This document shows positions 1 through 5,304 of a stretch of 5,304 nucleotides of DNA, in pieces. The position numbers were made by a program, and so were the translations under genes. Source of the stretch: M3 sp045133615 (GTDB taxonomy: Bacteria > Bacteroidota > Bacteroidia > Bacteroidales > Muribaculaceae); NCBI GenBank assembly GCA_045133615.1, contig JBGUUQ010000136.1, positions 1 to 5,304 of the forward strand. The letters are read 5' to 3'. The notes beneath the pieces are model-generated. The model was not told where the DNA came from, did not search any database, and worked only from the letters and a program-made list of their open reading frames with translations. The first letter of the stretch is position 1. Every line of letters starts with the position of its first letter.

Positions 1-21
1 GCCGACTTCGGAAGAAAATAA
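1..21 (+). CDS. Possible C-terminal end of a plus-strand gene cut by the window edge
   Basis: Reading from base 1, the plus strand gives Ala-Asp-Phe-Gly-Arg-Lys and a TAA at 19-21. The support is indirect: a strong stem-loop terminator starts about 60 bp downstream, which implies that a plus-strand gene ends just before it. The other two plus frames also close quickly (stops near 32-34 and 42-44), so the true frame is uncertain. No function can be read from six residues. Confidence 0.2.
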   Translation, partial: ADFGRK

Positions 22-81
22 AAGATTCTCTTAATCGCAATTAAAAAAGATGGGAAATATCCGGAATATTAATCAAAACTC

Positions 82-129
82 AATAAAAAATCCTCAATTC
101 TTGATTTTTAGAATTGAGGATTTTTTATT
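82..129. terminator. Bidirectional intrinsic terminator, perfect 19-bp stem
   Basis: The arms 82-100 and 111-129 are perfect reverse complements over 19 bp, around a 10-nt loop (101-110). The core of the stem is TCCTCAATTC/GAATTGAGGA. It is flanked by an A6 run on the left (85-90) and a T6 run on the right (121-126), so either strand yields a hairpin ending in U residues. It probably ends the plus-strand gene at the left edge. It could also stop minus-strand transcripts that start near 224 or read through the pgi terminator. Confidence 0.85.
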
Positions 130-230
130 ATTCGTAATAAGTGATTGTACGAGTTCCCAAAAAACTTCCGATTGTTTTAGTTTGTTGATAATGTTGACGT
201 TTAATAGTTGTTTAGTTAATGATTACGATA

Positions 231-238
231 CAAAGATA
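231..238 (-). promoter_or_regulatory. Candidate Bacteroidota -7 promoter element, pointing left
   Basis: On the minus strand these bases read TATCTTTG, an exact match to the Bacteroidota consensus TAnnTTTG and identical to the octamer upstream of lysS. A start about 7 nt downstream would fall near 224, and transcription would run into the stem-loop at 82-129. No clear TTTG is present at the -33 position. An octamer with six fixed positions occurs by chance a few times in a window this size, and more often in AT-rich spacers, so this is a candidate only. Confidence 0.3.
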
Positions 239-326
239 TGATGAAACATGCTGCTATGTGAAATCACTACAACCATTAATGTCGAATCGTGTTGAATTGC
301 TGACGAAATGTTTGAGATTTAGGGTG

Positions 327-363
327 AAAAAAGAAACGGCATCACGAATAAACGCGATGCCGT
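327..363 (-). terminator. Intrinsic terminator of the lysS-gpsA-pgi operon
   Basis: Bases 353-363 and 336-346 form an 11-bp stem around a 6-nt loop. The one non-Watson-Crick position (344/355) is a G-U pair in minus-strand RNA but an A-C mismatch in plus-strand RNA, which fits a minus-strand role. In that RNA the stem is followed by a U-rich tail, TTCTTTTTTC, read from bases 335 down to 326. The hairpin begins 31 nt after the pgi stop codon. Confidence 0.88.
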
Positions 364-394
364 AGTCATGTATATACTTATGAAAAATTATTCT

Positions 395-1726
395 TTAGAT
401 GCGGGCTCTGATAGCGGCGGTAGCTTCTTCGTAGCCCGGTTTTTCGAGGAGGGCAAACATGTTGCGTTTGTAGTCCTCTACACCTGGTTGGTTGAATGGG
501 TTCACACCAAGGATATAACCACTGATGCCACATGCTTTTTCGAAGAAGTAGATTAATTGACCGAGGTATTCTTCTTTGAGGGCAGGGATAGTGATTTGCA
601 TGTTGGGCACACCACCGTCGATGTGAGCGATGCGAGTGCCGAGTTCGGCCATCTTGTTCACTTCGTCAACGTGACGGCCGGCGATGTAGTTCAATCCGTC
701 GAGGTTAGCGTCGTCGCTTGGTATGATAACCGAGTGAGCTTGTTCTTCAACCGAGATGACGGTTTCGAAGATAGTGCGTTCGCCGTCTTGAATCCATTGA
801 CCCATAGAGTGGAGGTCGGTAGAGTTGTCGACCGAAGCGGGGAAGATACCTTTTTGGTCTTTACCTTCGCTTTCACCGTAGAGTTGTTTCCACCATTCGC
901 TGAAGTAGTGGAGTTTTGGGTTATAGTTCACGAGAATTTCGATTTTCTTGCCGGCATTGTAGAGCGCGTTGCGAGTTTTAGCGTAAATCTCGGTGATGTT
1001 ATCTTTTGAATGTTCCTTAGTGGCATTTTCCATGTCGATAGCACCTTGCATAAGCGCTTTGATGTCGTAACCTGCCACGGCGATAGGGAGCAATCCCACA
1101 GGGCTAAGCACTGAGAAGCGGCCACCCACGTTGTCGTCGATAACGAATGTTTTGTAGCCTTCTTCGGTAGCGAGCTGACGGAGAGCGCCACGTTTTGCAT
1201 CGGTGATAGCCACGATGCGACGAGATGCTTCGGCTTTGCCCATTTGTGCTTCGAGTTGCGCTTTGAGCAAGCGGAACGCGATAGCGGGTTCGGTAGTGGT
1301 TCCTGATTTAGAAATCACGATGATACCGAATTTTTTATCTTTTAGATAGTCTTGAAGTTCATAGAGGTAGTCTTCGCCAATGTTTTGACCGGCGAAAAGC
1401 ACAGCCGGAGCAGTGCCACGATAAGCGGCAAAAGTGTCGCTGAGAGCTTCGATTACAGCTTTTGCACCGAGGTAGCTACCACCGATACCGATTGCCACTA
1501 CTACTTCGCAGTCGTTGCGGAGCGATTGAGCGGTTGCCACGATGTCGTCGAGAAGGGCGGCAGGAGTGCGAGTGGGGAGGTCGAGCCAACCAAGGAAGTC
1601 GTTACCTTCGCCCGATGCATTGTGTAATTTTTCAAGTCCGTCGGCAGCGGCGCTGTCGAGAGCTTCGATTTGTGCTTCAGGCACGAAGCTGAGCACATCT
1701 TTAATGTTTACGTTGATAGTTTTCAT
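395..1726 (-). CDS. pgi: Glucose-6-phosphate isomerase
   Basis: This cytoplasmic enzyme interconverts D-glucose 6-phosphate and D-fructose 6-phosphate in glycolysis and gluconeogenesis, and feeds sugar-nucleotide synthesis. The 443 residues match the short bacterial form of the family (about 445-450), not the roughly 550-residue E. coli/eukaryotic form. Two SIS folds are evident. The first contains GIGGSYLG (80-87) and the phosphate-binding SKSGTTTE (139-146). The first family signature GGRFSVLSPVG lies at 201-211. The expected catalytic residues are present: Arg203, Glu285 in GESEGK, His306, and Lys420 at the end of the second signature (403-420, FNQPGVEDYK). The ATG at 1726 is preceded by TTGATTAAAA, an A-rich leader with no Shine-Dalgarno, as is usual in Bacteroidota. 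The gene is last in the operon, 42 bp after gpsA, and is followed by an intrinsic terminator. No residue appears to be missing. Confidence 0.98.
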   Translation of the reverse strand: MKTINVNIKDVLSFVPEAQIEALDSAAADGLEKLHNASGEGNDFLGWLDLPTRTPAALLDDIVATAQSLRNDCEVVVAIGIGGSYLGAKAVIEALSDTFAAYRGTAPAVLFAGQNIGEDYLYELQDYLKDKKFGIIVISKSGTTTEPAIAFRLLKAQLEAQMGKAEASRRIVAITDAKRGALRQLATEEGYKTFVIDDNVGGRFSVLSPVGLLPIAVAGYDIKALMQGAIDMENATKEHSKDNITEIYAKTRNALYNAGKKIEILVNYNPKLHYFSEWWKQLYGESEGKDQKGIFPASVDNSTDLHSMGQWIQDGERTIFETVISVEEQAHSVIIPSDDANLDGLNYIAGRHVDEVNKMAELGTRIAHIDGGVPNMQITIPALKEEYLGQLIYFFEKACGISGYILGVNPFNQPGVEDYKRNMFALLEKPGYEEATAAIRARI

Positions 1727-1768
1727 TTTTAATCAATTATATAATCTCTATACTTAAAATGTTTATTG

Positions 1769-2764
1769 TTATACAAAAGTTTCAGCCATAGCACGAATAG
1801 CTTTTTCGGGCGATACGCGACGATAAAGAATGTCGTACATTCCGTTGAGGATAGGAGTGTCTACTTTTAACTTTTGATTGATTTGATAGATACAATTTGT
1901 TCCGTAATATCCTTCGGCCACTTGTTCCATCTCCATCTTGGCAACCGACACAGAGTAGCCTTTGCCTATGAGAGAACCAAAGTTGTGGTTTCGTGAGAAT
2001 CGAGAGTAAGAAGTCACGAGCAAGTCGCCGAGGTAAACCGAGTCGCAAATTTGGCGTTGGCGAGGAGCCGCTGTTTCAAGGAAACGTTCCATTTCGCGAA
2101 TAGCGTTTGCCACAAGCATAGCCGAGAAATTGTCGCCTCTCTTCATGCCATGCACAATGCCGGCGGCGATAGAGTAGACGTTTTTGAGCACGGCGGCGTA
2201 TTCGATGCCGTCAACGTCGTCAGAGGTGATTGTGCGAGTGTTGCGACCGGCGATGCATGCCGCGAATTTCTCGGCATGAGGTAGGTCGTGACCACCCACG
2301 GTGAGGTATGACGGACGTGATAGGGCCACCTCTTCGGCATGGCAAGGACCGCTGATAACCAACATGTGGTCGCGGTGCACACCATATTTCTCGATCATAT
2401 AGTCAGAAATCAACTCGTTTTCGTCGGGCACAATCCCTTTCACAGCCGAAACGATATATTTATCGCTAATGTCGACGGTGAGTTTTGCGAGGTGATCTTT
2501 AAAGTAGGGAGATGGCATCACCATGAGCAAAGTGTCGCATTCGGAGCACACTTTGTTGATGTCGCTTGAAAATTCGATGCGTTGCACATCGAAGTGGACA
2601 TCGGTGAGGTATGCGGGGTTATGACGCAAGCGTTTAAAATCCTCGATGCGGTCGTCGCGGCGCATATACCAATCTATCATTTCGCAGTTTTCAAGCAACA
2701 GCTTGGCGAGGGCGGTAGCCCAGCTACCGCCGCCCATCACTGCTATTCTTCCTGGAAAATTCAT
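1769..2764 (-). CDS. gpsA: NAD(P)-dependent glycerol-3-phosphate dehydrogenase
   Basis: GpsA reduces dihydroxyacetone phosphate to sn-glycerol 3-phosphate with NAD(P)H in the cytoplasm, supplying the backbone of membrane phospholipids. The 331-residue length is normal. An N-terminal Rossmann fold carries the nucleotide loop GGGSWATA (11-18). Alanine stands where many homologues have the last glycine of GxGxxG; from memory, Bacteroides GpsA has the same variant. Other landmarks are AVKGI with Lys109, the family motif SGPCHAEEVA (138-147), Lys194 in VLKNVYSIAAG as the likely catalytic lysine, and GDLLVTSYSRFSRN (246-259), where Arg258-Asn259 should hold the substrate. EGYYGT (284-289) lies in the helical C-terminal domain. 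The ATG start gives MNFPGRIAVMGGG, which aligns with the Bacteroides N-terminus. The gene sits 59 bp after lysS and 42 bp before pgi on the same strand. Confidence 0.98.
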   Translation of the reverse strand: MNFPGRIAVMGGGSWATALAKLLLENCEMIDWYMRRDDRIEDFKRLRHNPAYLTDVHFDVQRIEFSSDINKVCSECDTLLMVMPSPYFKDHLAKLTVDISDKYIVSAVKGIVPDENELISDYMIEKYGVHRDHMLVISGPCHAEEVALSRPSYLTVGGHDLPHAEKFAACIAGRNTRTITSDDVDGIEYAAVLKNVYSIAAGIVHGMKRGDNFSAMLVANAIREMERFLETAAPRQRQICDSVYLGDLLVTSYSRFSRNHNFGSLIGKGYSVSVAKMEMEQVAEGYYGTNCIYQINQKLKVDTPILNGMYDILYRRVSPEKAIRAMAETFV

Positions 2765-2823
2765 TCAGTGTATCTTTTGGTAAATAATTAAGGTATAAAC
2801 TCGGTGAGAAATTTTCTTTTAAG

Positions 2824-4554
2824 TTATTTCTTTGCGTTGTCAATCCACGCATTTACATCGTCGATTGAAGGATTTTTGAGTTCGAGTTTATACTTTTTGT
2901 TGATACCACAAAGGTCTTGGTGCAATTTGCCGGCACCTGCTTCGGCGAGTGCGTCGATAGTGAGCACACCTGCTTTTTGAAGTGGAGCAACCCACTCGGC
3001 AGGAACACCTATTGCGGTGTATGCTTCCTCTTTGTCGCGGCGTTGAGTCTTTTCGGGACGCATTTGAGGGAACAACAACACTTCTTGGATCGTTGTTTGA
3101 CCTGTCATGAGCATCACGAGACGGTCCATACCGATACCCATACCCGATGTTGGAGGCATACCATATTCAAGCGCACGGATAAAGTCTTTGTCGATAATCA
3201 TCGCTTCGTCGTCGCCCTTTTCACCGAGTTTCATTTGTTCAACGAAACGTTCATATTGGTCGATTGGGTCGTTGAGCTCTGAGTAAGCGTTGGCAAGCTC
3301 TTTACCGTTAACCATCAATTCGAAACGTTCGGTCAACTCAGGATTGTTGCGATGACGTTTGGTCAATGGCGACATTTCGATAGGATAGTCGATGATGAAA
3401 GTAGGTTGTATGTAGTTGCCTTCACATTTTTCGCCGAAGATTTCGTCGATGAGTTTACCTTTACCCATTGTTTCGTCGGCTTCGATGCCGAGTTGCTTGC
3501 ACACGTCGCGAAGTTGCACTTCGTCCATGCCGGTGATGTCGATGCCGGTGAATTCCTTGATGGCATCAATCATAGTGACACGTTTATAAGGAGCCTTGAA
3601 GTCGATAACGTTGTCGCCCACTTTCACTTGTGTGGTGCCATTCACTTCAAGCGCGATGCGTTCAATCATCTTTTCGGTGAAGTCCATCATCCAGTTGTAG
3701 TCCTTGTAAGAAACATAGATTTCCATACAAGTGAACTCAGGGTTGTGGGTGCGGTCCATACCCTCGTTGCGGAAGTTCTTAGAGAACTCGTAAACCCCTT
3801 CAAAACCACCCACAATGAGGCGTTTTAGATACAACTCATCGGCAATGCGGAGATACAAAGGAATATCGAGCGCATTGTGGTGAGTGATAAATGGGCGTGC
3901 CGATGCGCCGCCGGGGATTGATTGGAGGATAGGTGTTTCAACTTCCATGTAGCCATGTTCGTTGAAATAGTTGCGCATTGAGGTGTAAACCTTGTTGCGC
4001 TTGATGAAAATATCTTTAACACCATCGTTAACAACCAAGTCAACGTAACGACGGCGATAACGCAATTCGGGATCGTCGAATGCGTCGTAAGTCACACCAT
4101 CTTTCACTTTCACGATGGGGAGTGGACGCAATGATTTGCTCAACACGGTGAGTTTTTGAGCATGAACGGTGATTTCGCCCATTTGAGTGCGGAACACATA
4201 TCCGTCGATGCCGATGAAGTCACCTATATCGAGGAGTTTTTTGAATACGATGTTGTATTGGTCTTTGTTTTCGTCGGGACAGAGGTCGTCGCGACTGATA
4301 TATACTTGTATGCGACCGCAAGAGTCTTGTATTTCAATAAATGAAGCCTTACCCATGATGCGGCGGCTCATGATGCGGCCGGCGATGCTCACCTCGCGAT
4401 GAGGCTCATCGTCTTTGAAGTTCTCTTTTATCTCATCGGTATAACCGGTTACTTTAAACTCTGCTGCGGGATAGGGATCGATGCCCATTTTACGCATTTC
4501 GTCGAGACTGCCACGACGCACTATTTCTTGTTCGCTTAATTCAAGTATGTTCAT
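2824..4554 (-). CDS. lysS: Class II lysine--tRNA ligase with C-terminal extension
   Basis: LysS activates lysine with ATP and attaches it to tRNA-Lys in the cytoplasm. From the ATG at 4554 the protein has 576 residues. The N-terminal OB-fold anticodon-binding domain covers about 55-145 (EVSIAGRIMSRR, ASFIEIQD, GRIQVYI). Class II motif 1 is near 201-222 (GYMEVETPILQS), motif 2 at 261-280 (FRNEGMDRTHNPEF), and motif 3 at 471-478 (GMGIGMDR). Likely lysine/ATP contacts, by comparison with E. coli LysS, are Glu240, Arg262, Glu278, Tyr280, Asn422, Tyr424, Glu426 and Arg478. The E. coli protein ends soon after motif 3; here about 70 residues follow (about 506-576), as I recall in Bacteroides LysS. 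A TTG nine bases upstream (4563) would add Met-Thr-Ile; the ATG is preferred because it gives MNILELSEQE, the start typical of Bacteroides LysS. The gene is first in the operon, with a plausible promoter 39 bp upstream. Confidence 0.98.
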   Translation of the reverse strand: MNILELSEQEIVRRGSLDEMRKMGIDPYPAAEFKVTGYTDEIKENFKDDEPHREVSIAGRIMSRRIMGKASFIEIQDSCGRIQVYISRDDLCPDENKDQYNIVFKKLLDIGDFIGIDGYVFRTQMGEITVHAQKLTVLSKSLRPLPIVKVKDGVTYDAFDDPELRYRRRYVDLVVNDGVKDIFIKRNKVYTSMRNYFNEHGYMEVETPILQSIPGGASARPFITHHNALDIPLYLRIADELYLKRLIVGGFEGVYEFSKNFRNEGMDRTHNPEFTCMEIYVSYKDYNWMMDFTEKMIERIALEVNGTTQVKVGDNVIDFKAPYKRVTMIDAIKEFTGIDITGMDEVQLRDVCKQLGIEADETMGKGKLIDEIFGEKCEGNYIQPTFIIDYPIEMSPLTKRHRNNPELTERFELMVNGKELANAYSELNDPIDQYERFVEQMKLGEKGDDEAMIIDKDFIRALEYGMPPTSGMGIGMDRLVMLMTGQTTIQEVLLFPQMRPEKTQRRDKEEAYTAIGVPAEWVAPLQKAGVLTIDALAEAGAGKLHQDLCGINKKYKLELKNPSIDDVNAWIDNAKK

Positions 4555-4592
4555 AATTGTCAATAATTATTCTAAATTACGAAATATCTTGA

Positions 4593-4600
4593 CAAAGATA
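4593..4600 (-). promoter_or_regulatory. Likely operon promoter, -7 element TATCTTTG
   Basis: Minus-strand TATCTTTG matches the Bacteroidota -7 consensus TAnnTTTG exactly and lies 39 bp upstream of the lysS ATG. A start about 7 nt downstream falls near 4586, giving a leader of about 32 nt. The -33 box is weak: a TTTG at 4613-4616 is only 12 bp away, closer than usual, and the normal distance shows only TTGTG/ATTG-like bases (4621-4626). Position and exact -7 match make this the best candidate for the operon promoter. Confidence 0.6.
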
Positions 4601-4627
4601 CAAAAAACAATTCAAAATGACACAATT

Positions 4628-4657
4628 ATTACACATTTATGCGCATAAGTGTGCAAT
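4628..4657. promoter_or_regulatory. 30-bp near-perfect palindrome upstream of lysS promoter, possible operator
   Basis: The dyad is centred between 4642 and 4643, with core TTATGCGCATAA. Thirteen of fifteen base pairs are symmetric; the exceptions are 4636/4649 and 4631/4654. It has no unpaired centre and no adjacent T-run on either strand, so a protein-binding site fits better than a terminator. Relative to the inferred start near 4586 it spans about -42 to -71, where an activator or repressor could act on the operon. I cannot name a regulator with this consensus. Confidence 0.45.
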
Positions 4658-4742
4658 CGAAGAGGAAAGATGAGCGAAGGAGAAAGGAAGTTTGAAGTTA
4701 TGAATTGAGAAAATCTAGACAAAATGCCAAAAATAATTTTTA

Positions 4743-4833
4743 ATTAAGAATTATGCATTAAGCATTATGAATCAAGCATCAAGCATTAAGCATTATGAAT
4801 CAAGCATTATGAATTATGAATTAAGCATTATGC
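4743..4833. repeat. Tandem array of thirteen 7-bp repeats
   Basis: Thirteen heptamers follow one another with no spacer or phase slip, all fitting AT(T/C)A(A/T)G(C/A). The variants are ATTATGA (4 copies), ATTAAGC (3), ATCAAGC (3), ATTATGC (2) and ATTAAGA (1). A decayed fourteenth unit, ATTAACT, follows at 4834-4840. Units 3-5 (4757-4777) and 7-9 (4785-4805) are identical, which suggests a 28-bp block was duplicated. Every variant has A at position 4 and G at position 6, with changes only at positions 3, 5 and 7. No reading frame or conserved structure is evident. The array lies about 190 bp upstream of the lysS ATG. Confidence 0.93.
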
Positions 4834-4840
4834 ATTAACT

Positions 4841-5215
4841 TAGCCTCCCCCCTTCGGGGCACTGACTATGTTGTTTGACGCCTGATTGAAGCACCCTCCT
4901 TGACACAAATCATCCTCCTAGTAATGGGTTTGGAAATGGAAAAGATAGCTATTGAAATTGTGGAAGATAAATGCTCTCAATCAGCAAGCTCTGCTCTGCA
5001 CTCGCTAGCACGAAATTTATCCGGAAAATACTATTTATTTGAGATTTTTAGCGGAACTCGCAGTGTCCTTGTGTAGTGAATGATACCCGAACTTTGCGTA
5101 GTGAAATATCAAAGTGTGACGAAAAGAGACAGCCATTGTATCATCAAATCAGGCTGTAAAATAAGACACAGTAATGTGACATCGAGCAGTGATGAATTGC
5201 CCGATAACGATAAAA
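4841..5215. other. Intergenic stretch with no convincing gene
   Basis: This 375-bp stretch is less AT-rich than the flanking spacer. It opens with a C-rich patch that folds into CCCC-TTC-GGGG (4849-4859), a stem too short to be called a terminator. The plus frame beginning at 4879 is unusually open (see the small ORF at 4924). A direct repeat GTAGTGAA occurs at 5073-5080 and 5098-5105. There is no tRNA T-arm signature, no transposase motif and no long inverted repeat. It may be a decayed or repeated intergenic element; sequence alone does not settle this. Confidence 0.5.
4924..5076 (+). CDS. Doubtful 50-residue ORF of unknown function
   Basis: I do not recognise this frame. It starts MGLEMEKIAIEIVEDK and ends GTRSVLV before a TAG, with a second ATG at 4936. 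The first third is a charged, potentially helical segment; the rest includes SALHSLARNLSGKYYLFEIF. There is no signal peptide or clear membrane segment. In its favour, the frame is open from 4879, and after adjacent TAG and TGA stops (5074-5079) it is open again to 5268. Against it, it is short, has no promoter match upstream, and its downstream continuation runs across a minus-strand terminator. It could be a small protein, a remnant of a larger gene, or chance. Confidence 0.18.
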   Translation: MGLEMEKIAIEIVEDKCSQSASSALHSLARNLSGKYYLFEIFSGTRSVLV

Positions 5216-5263
5216 GAAAACCACTCGGCTCGCTCCTTGTGAGGAAAAAACCAAGTGGTCTTG
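5216..5263 (-). terminator. Intrinsic terminator of the minus-strand gene at the right edge
   Basis: In minus-strand RNA, bases 5251-5259 (ACCACUUGG) pair with 5220-5228 (CCGAGUGGU) using one G-U pair. Bases 5260-5262 extend the stem against 5219-5217. The 22-nt loop contains a small inner CCU/AGG hairpin. The RNA then reads UUUUCUUUUAUC. On the plus strand the G-U position would be a C-A mismatch, which supports the minus orientation. The hairpin begins about 9 nt after the TAA at 5272. Confidence 0.75.
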
Positions 5264-5271
5264 TATGAGGA

Positions 5272-5304
5272 TTAAAGATGTTTACCGAAGTCGGTTGCGA
5301 CCGA
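5272..5304 (-). CDS. Probable C-terminal end of a minus-strand gene cut by the window edge
   Basis: The minus strand from 5304 reads SVATDFGKHL followed by TAA (5274-5272). The frame is favoured because an intrinsic terminator of the same orientation follows within about 10 nt. Of the other minus frames, one stops after a few codons and one runs open through the terminator. Ten residues do not identify a family. The gene is separated from the lysS promoter by a terminator and about 620 bp, so it is not part of the lysS operon. Confidence 0.45.
   Translation of the reverse strand, partial: SVATDFGKHL

Noticed and set aside
50..241. 63-codon plus-strand frame
   Set aside because: It runs straight through the perfect terminator stem at 82-129, is made of low-complexity AT-rich codons and matches no known protein pattern.
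557..1009. Long plus-strand frames inside pgi, gpsA and lysS (for example here and at 3352-3828)
   Set aside because: They are antisense shadows of genes whose proteins carry complete catalytic motifs; the frames reflect codon bias of the real genes.
4555..4563. TTG start for lysS, nine bases upstream of the ATG
   Set aside because: The ATG at 4554 gives the N-terminus MNILELSEQE expected for this family in Bacteroidales, and TTG starts are rare. The three extra codons add nothing conserved.
4728..4735. Second minus-strand TAnnTTTG match (TATTTTTG)
   Set aside because: It sits in a homopolymer-rich AT stretch, lacks a -33 element, and is much farther from lysS than the TATCTTTG at 4593-4600.
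4743..4833. CRISPR array
   Set aside because: The units are 7 bp and contiguous, with no unique spacers and no cas genes nearby.
4866..4913. 15-codon minus-strand frame just after AGGAGG
   Set aside because: Bacteroidota make little use of Shine-Dalgarno sequences, and the G-rich motif is part of a repetitive C/G-rich patch, so it is not evidence for a start.
5035..5136. 33-codon minus-strand frame starting MAVSFRHTL
   Set aside because: It is short, antisense to the more open plus frame, has no promoter match and no recognisable motif.
5080..5268. 62-codon plus-strand frame starting MIPELCVVKYQ
   Set aside because: It crosses the minus-strand terminator at 5216-5263 and its tail is the antisense of that hairpin. 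It is kept only as part of the interrupted-frame finding.

Overview
The window comes from the chromosome of a Bacteroidales bacterium (phylum Bacteroidota). The three complete proteins resemble Bacteroides-type LysS, GpsA and Pgi from first to last residue. The intergenic DNA is AT-rich, starts lack Shine-Dalgarno sequences, and the best promoter match is the Bacteroidota -7 element TAnnTTTG. I cannot assign a genus; a gut family such as Muribaculaceae would fit the moderate GC of the genes, but that is inference.

Layout, left to right. Bases 1-21 are probably the last codons of a plus-strand gene cut by the window edge, followed by a perfect 19-bp stem-loop that can terminate in both directions (82-129). 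Bases 130-335 hold no gene, but a minus-strand TATCTTTG at 231-238 points toward that stem-loop and could mark a short RNA of about 140 nt. A minus-strand operon fills 336-4600. In transcription order it is a putative promoter (4593-4600), lysS (4554-2824), gpsA (2764-1769), pgi (1726-395), and an intrinsic terminator (363-327). Gaps inside the operon are 59 and 42 bp with no terminator, so one transcript is likely.

Bases 4601-5271, upstream of lysS, are about 670 bp without a convincing gene. They hold a 30-bp near-perfect palindrome just upstream of the promoter, a purine tract, an array of thirteen uninterrupted 7-bp repeats (4743-4833), a C-rich patch, and a stretch with one questionable 50-codon frame. 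A minus-strand terminator (5216-5263) follows, and then the probable last ten codons of another minus-strand gene (5272-5304).

The operon links three housekeeping steps: lysine charging of tRNA for translation, sn-glycerol-3-phosphate synthesis for phospholipids, and glucose-6-phosphate/fructose-6-phosphate interconversion in glycolysis and sugar-nucleotide supply. The coding part looks ordinary. The unusual material is in the intergenic DNA, chiefly the heptamer array and the palindrome upstream of lysS. I saw no defence system, CRISPR array, complete insertion sequence or tRNA.
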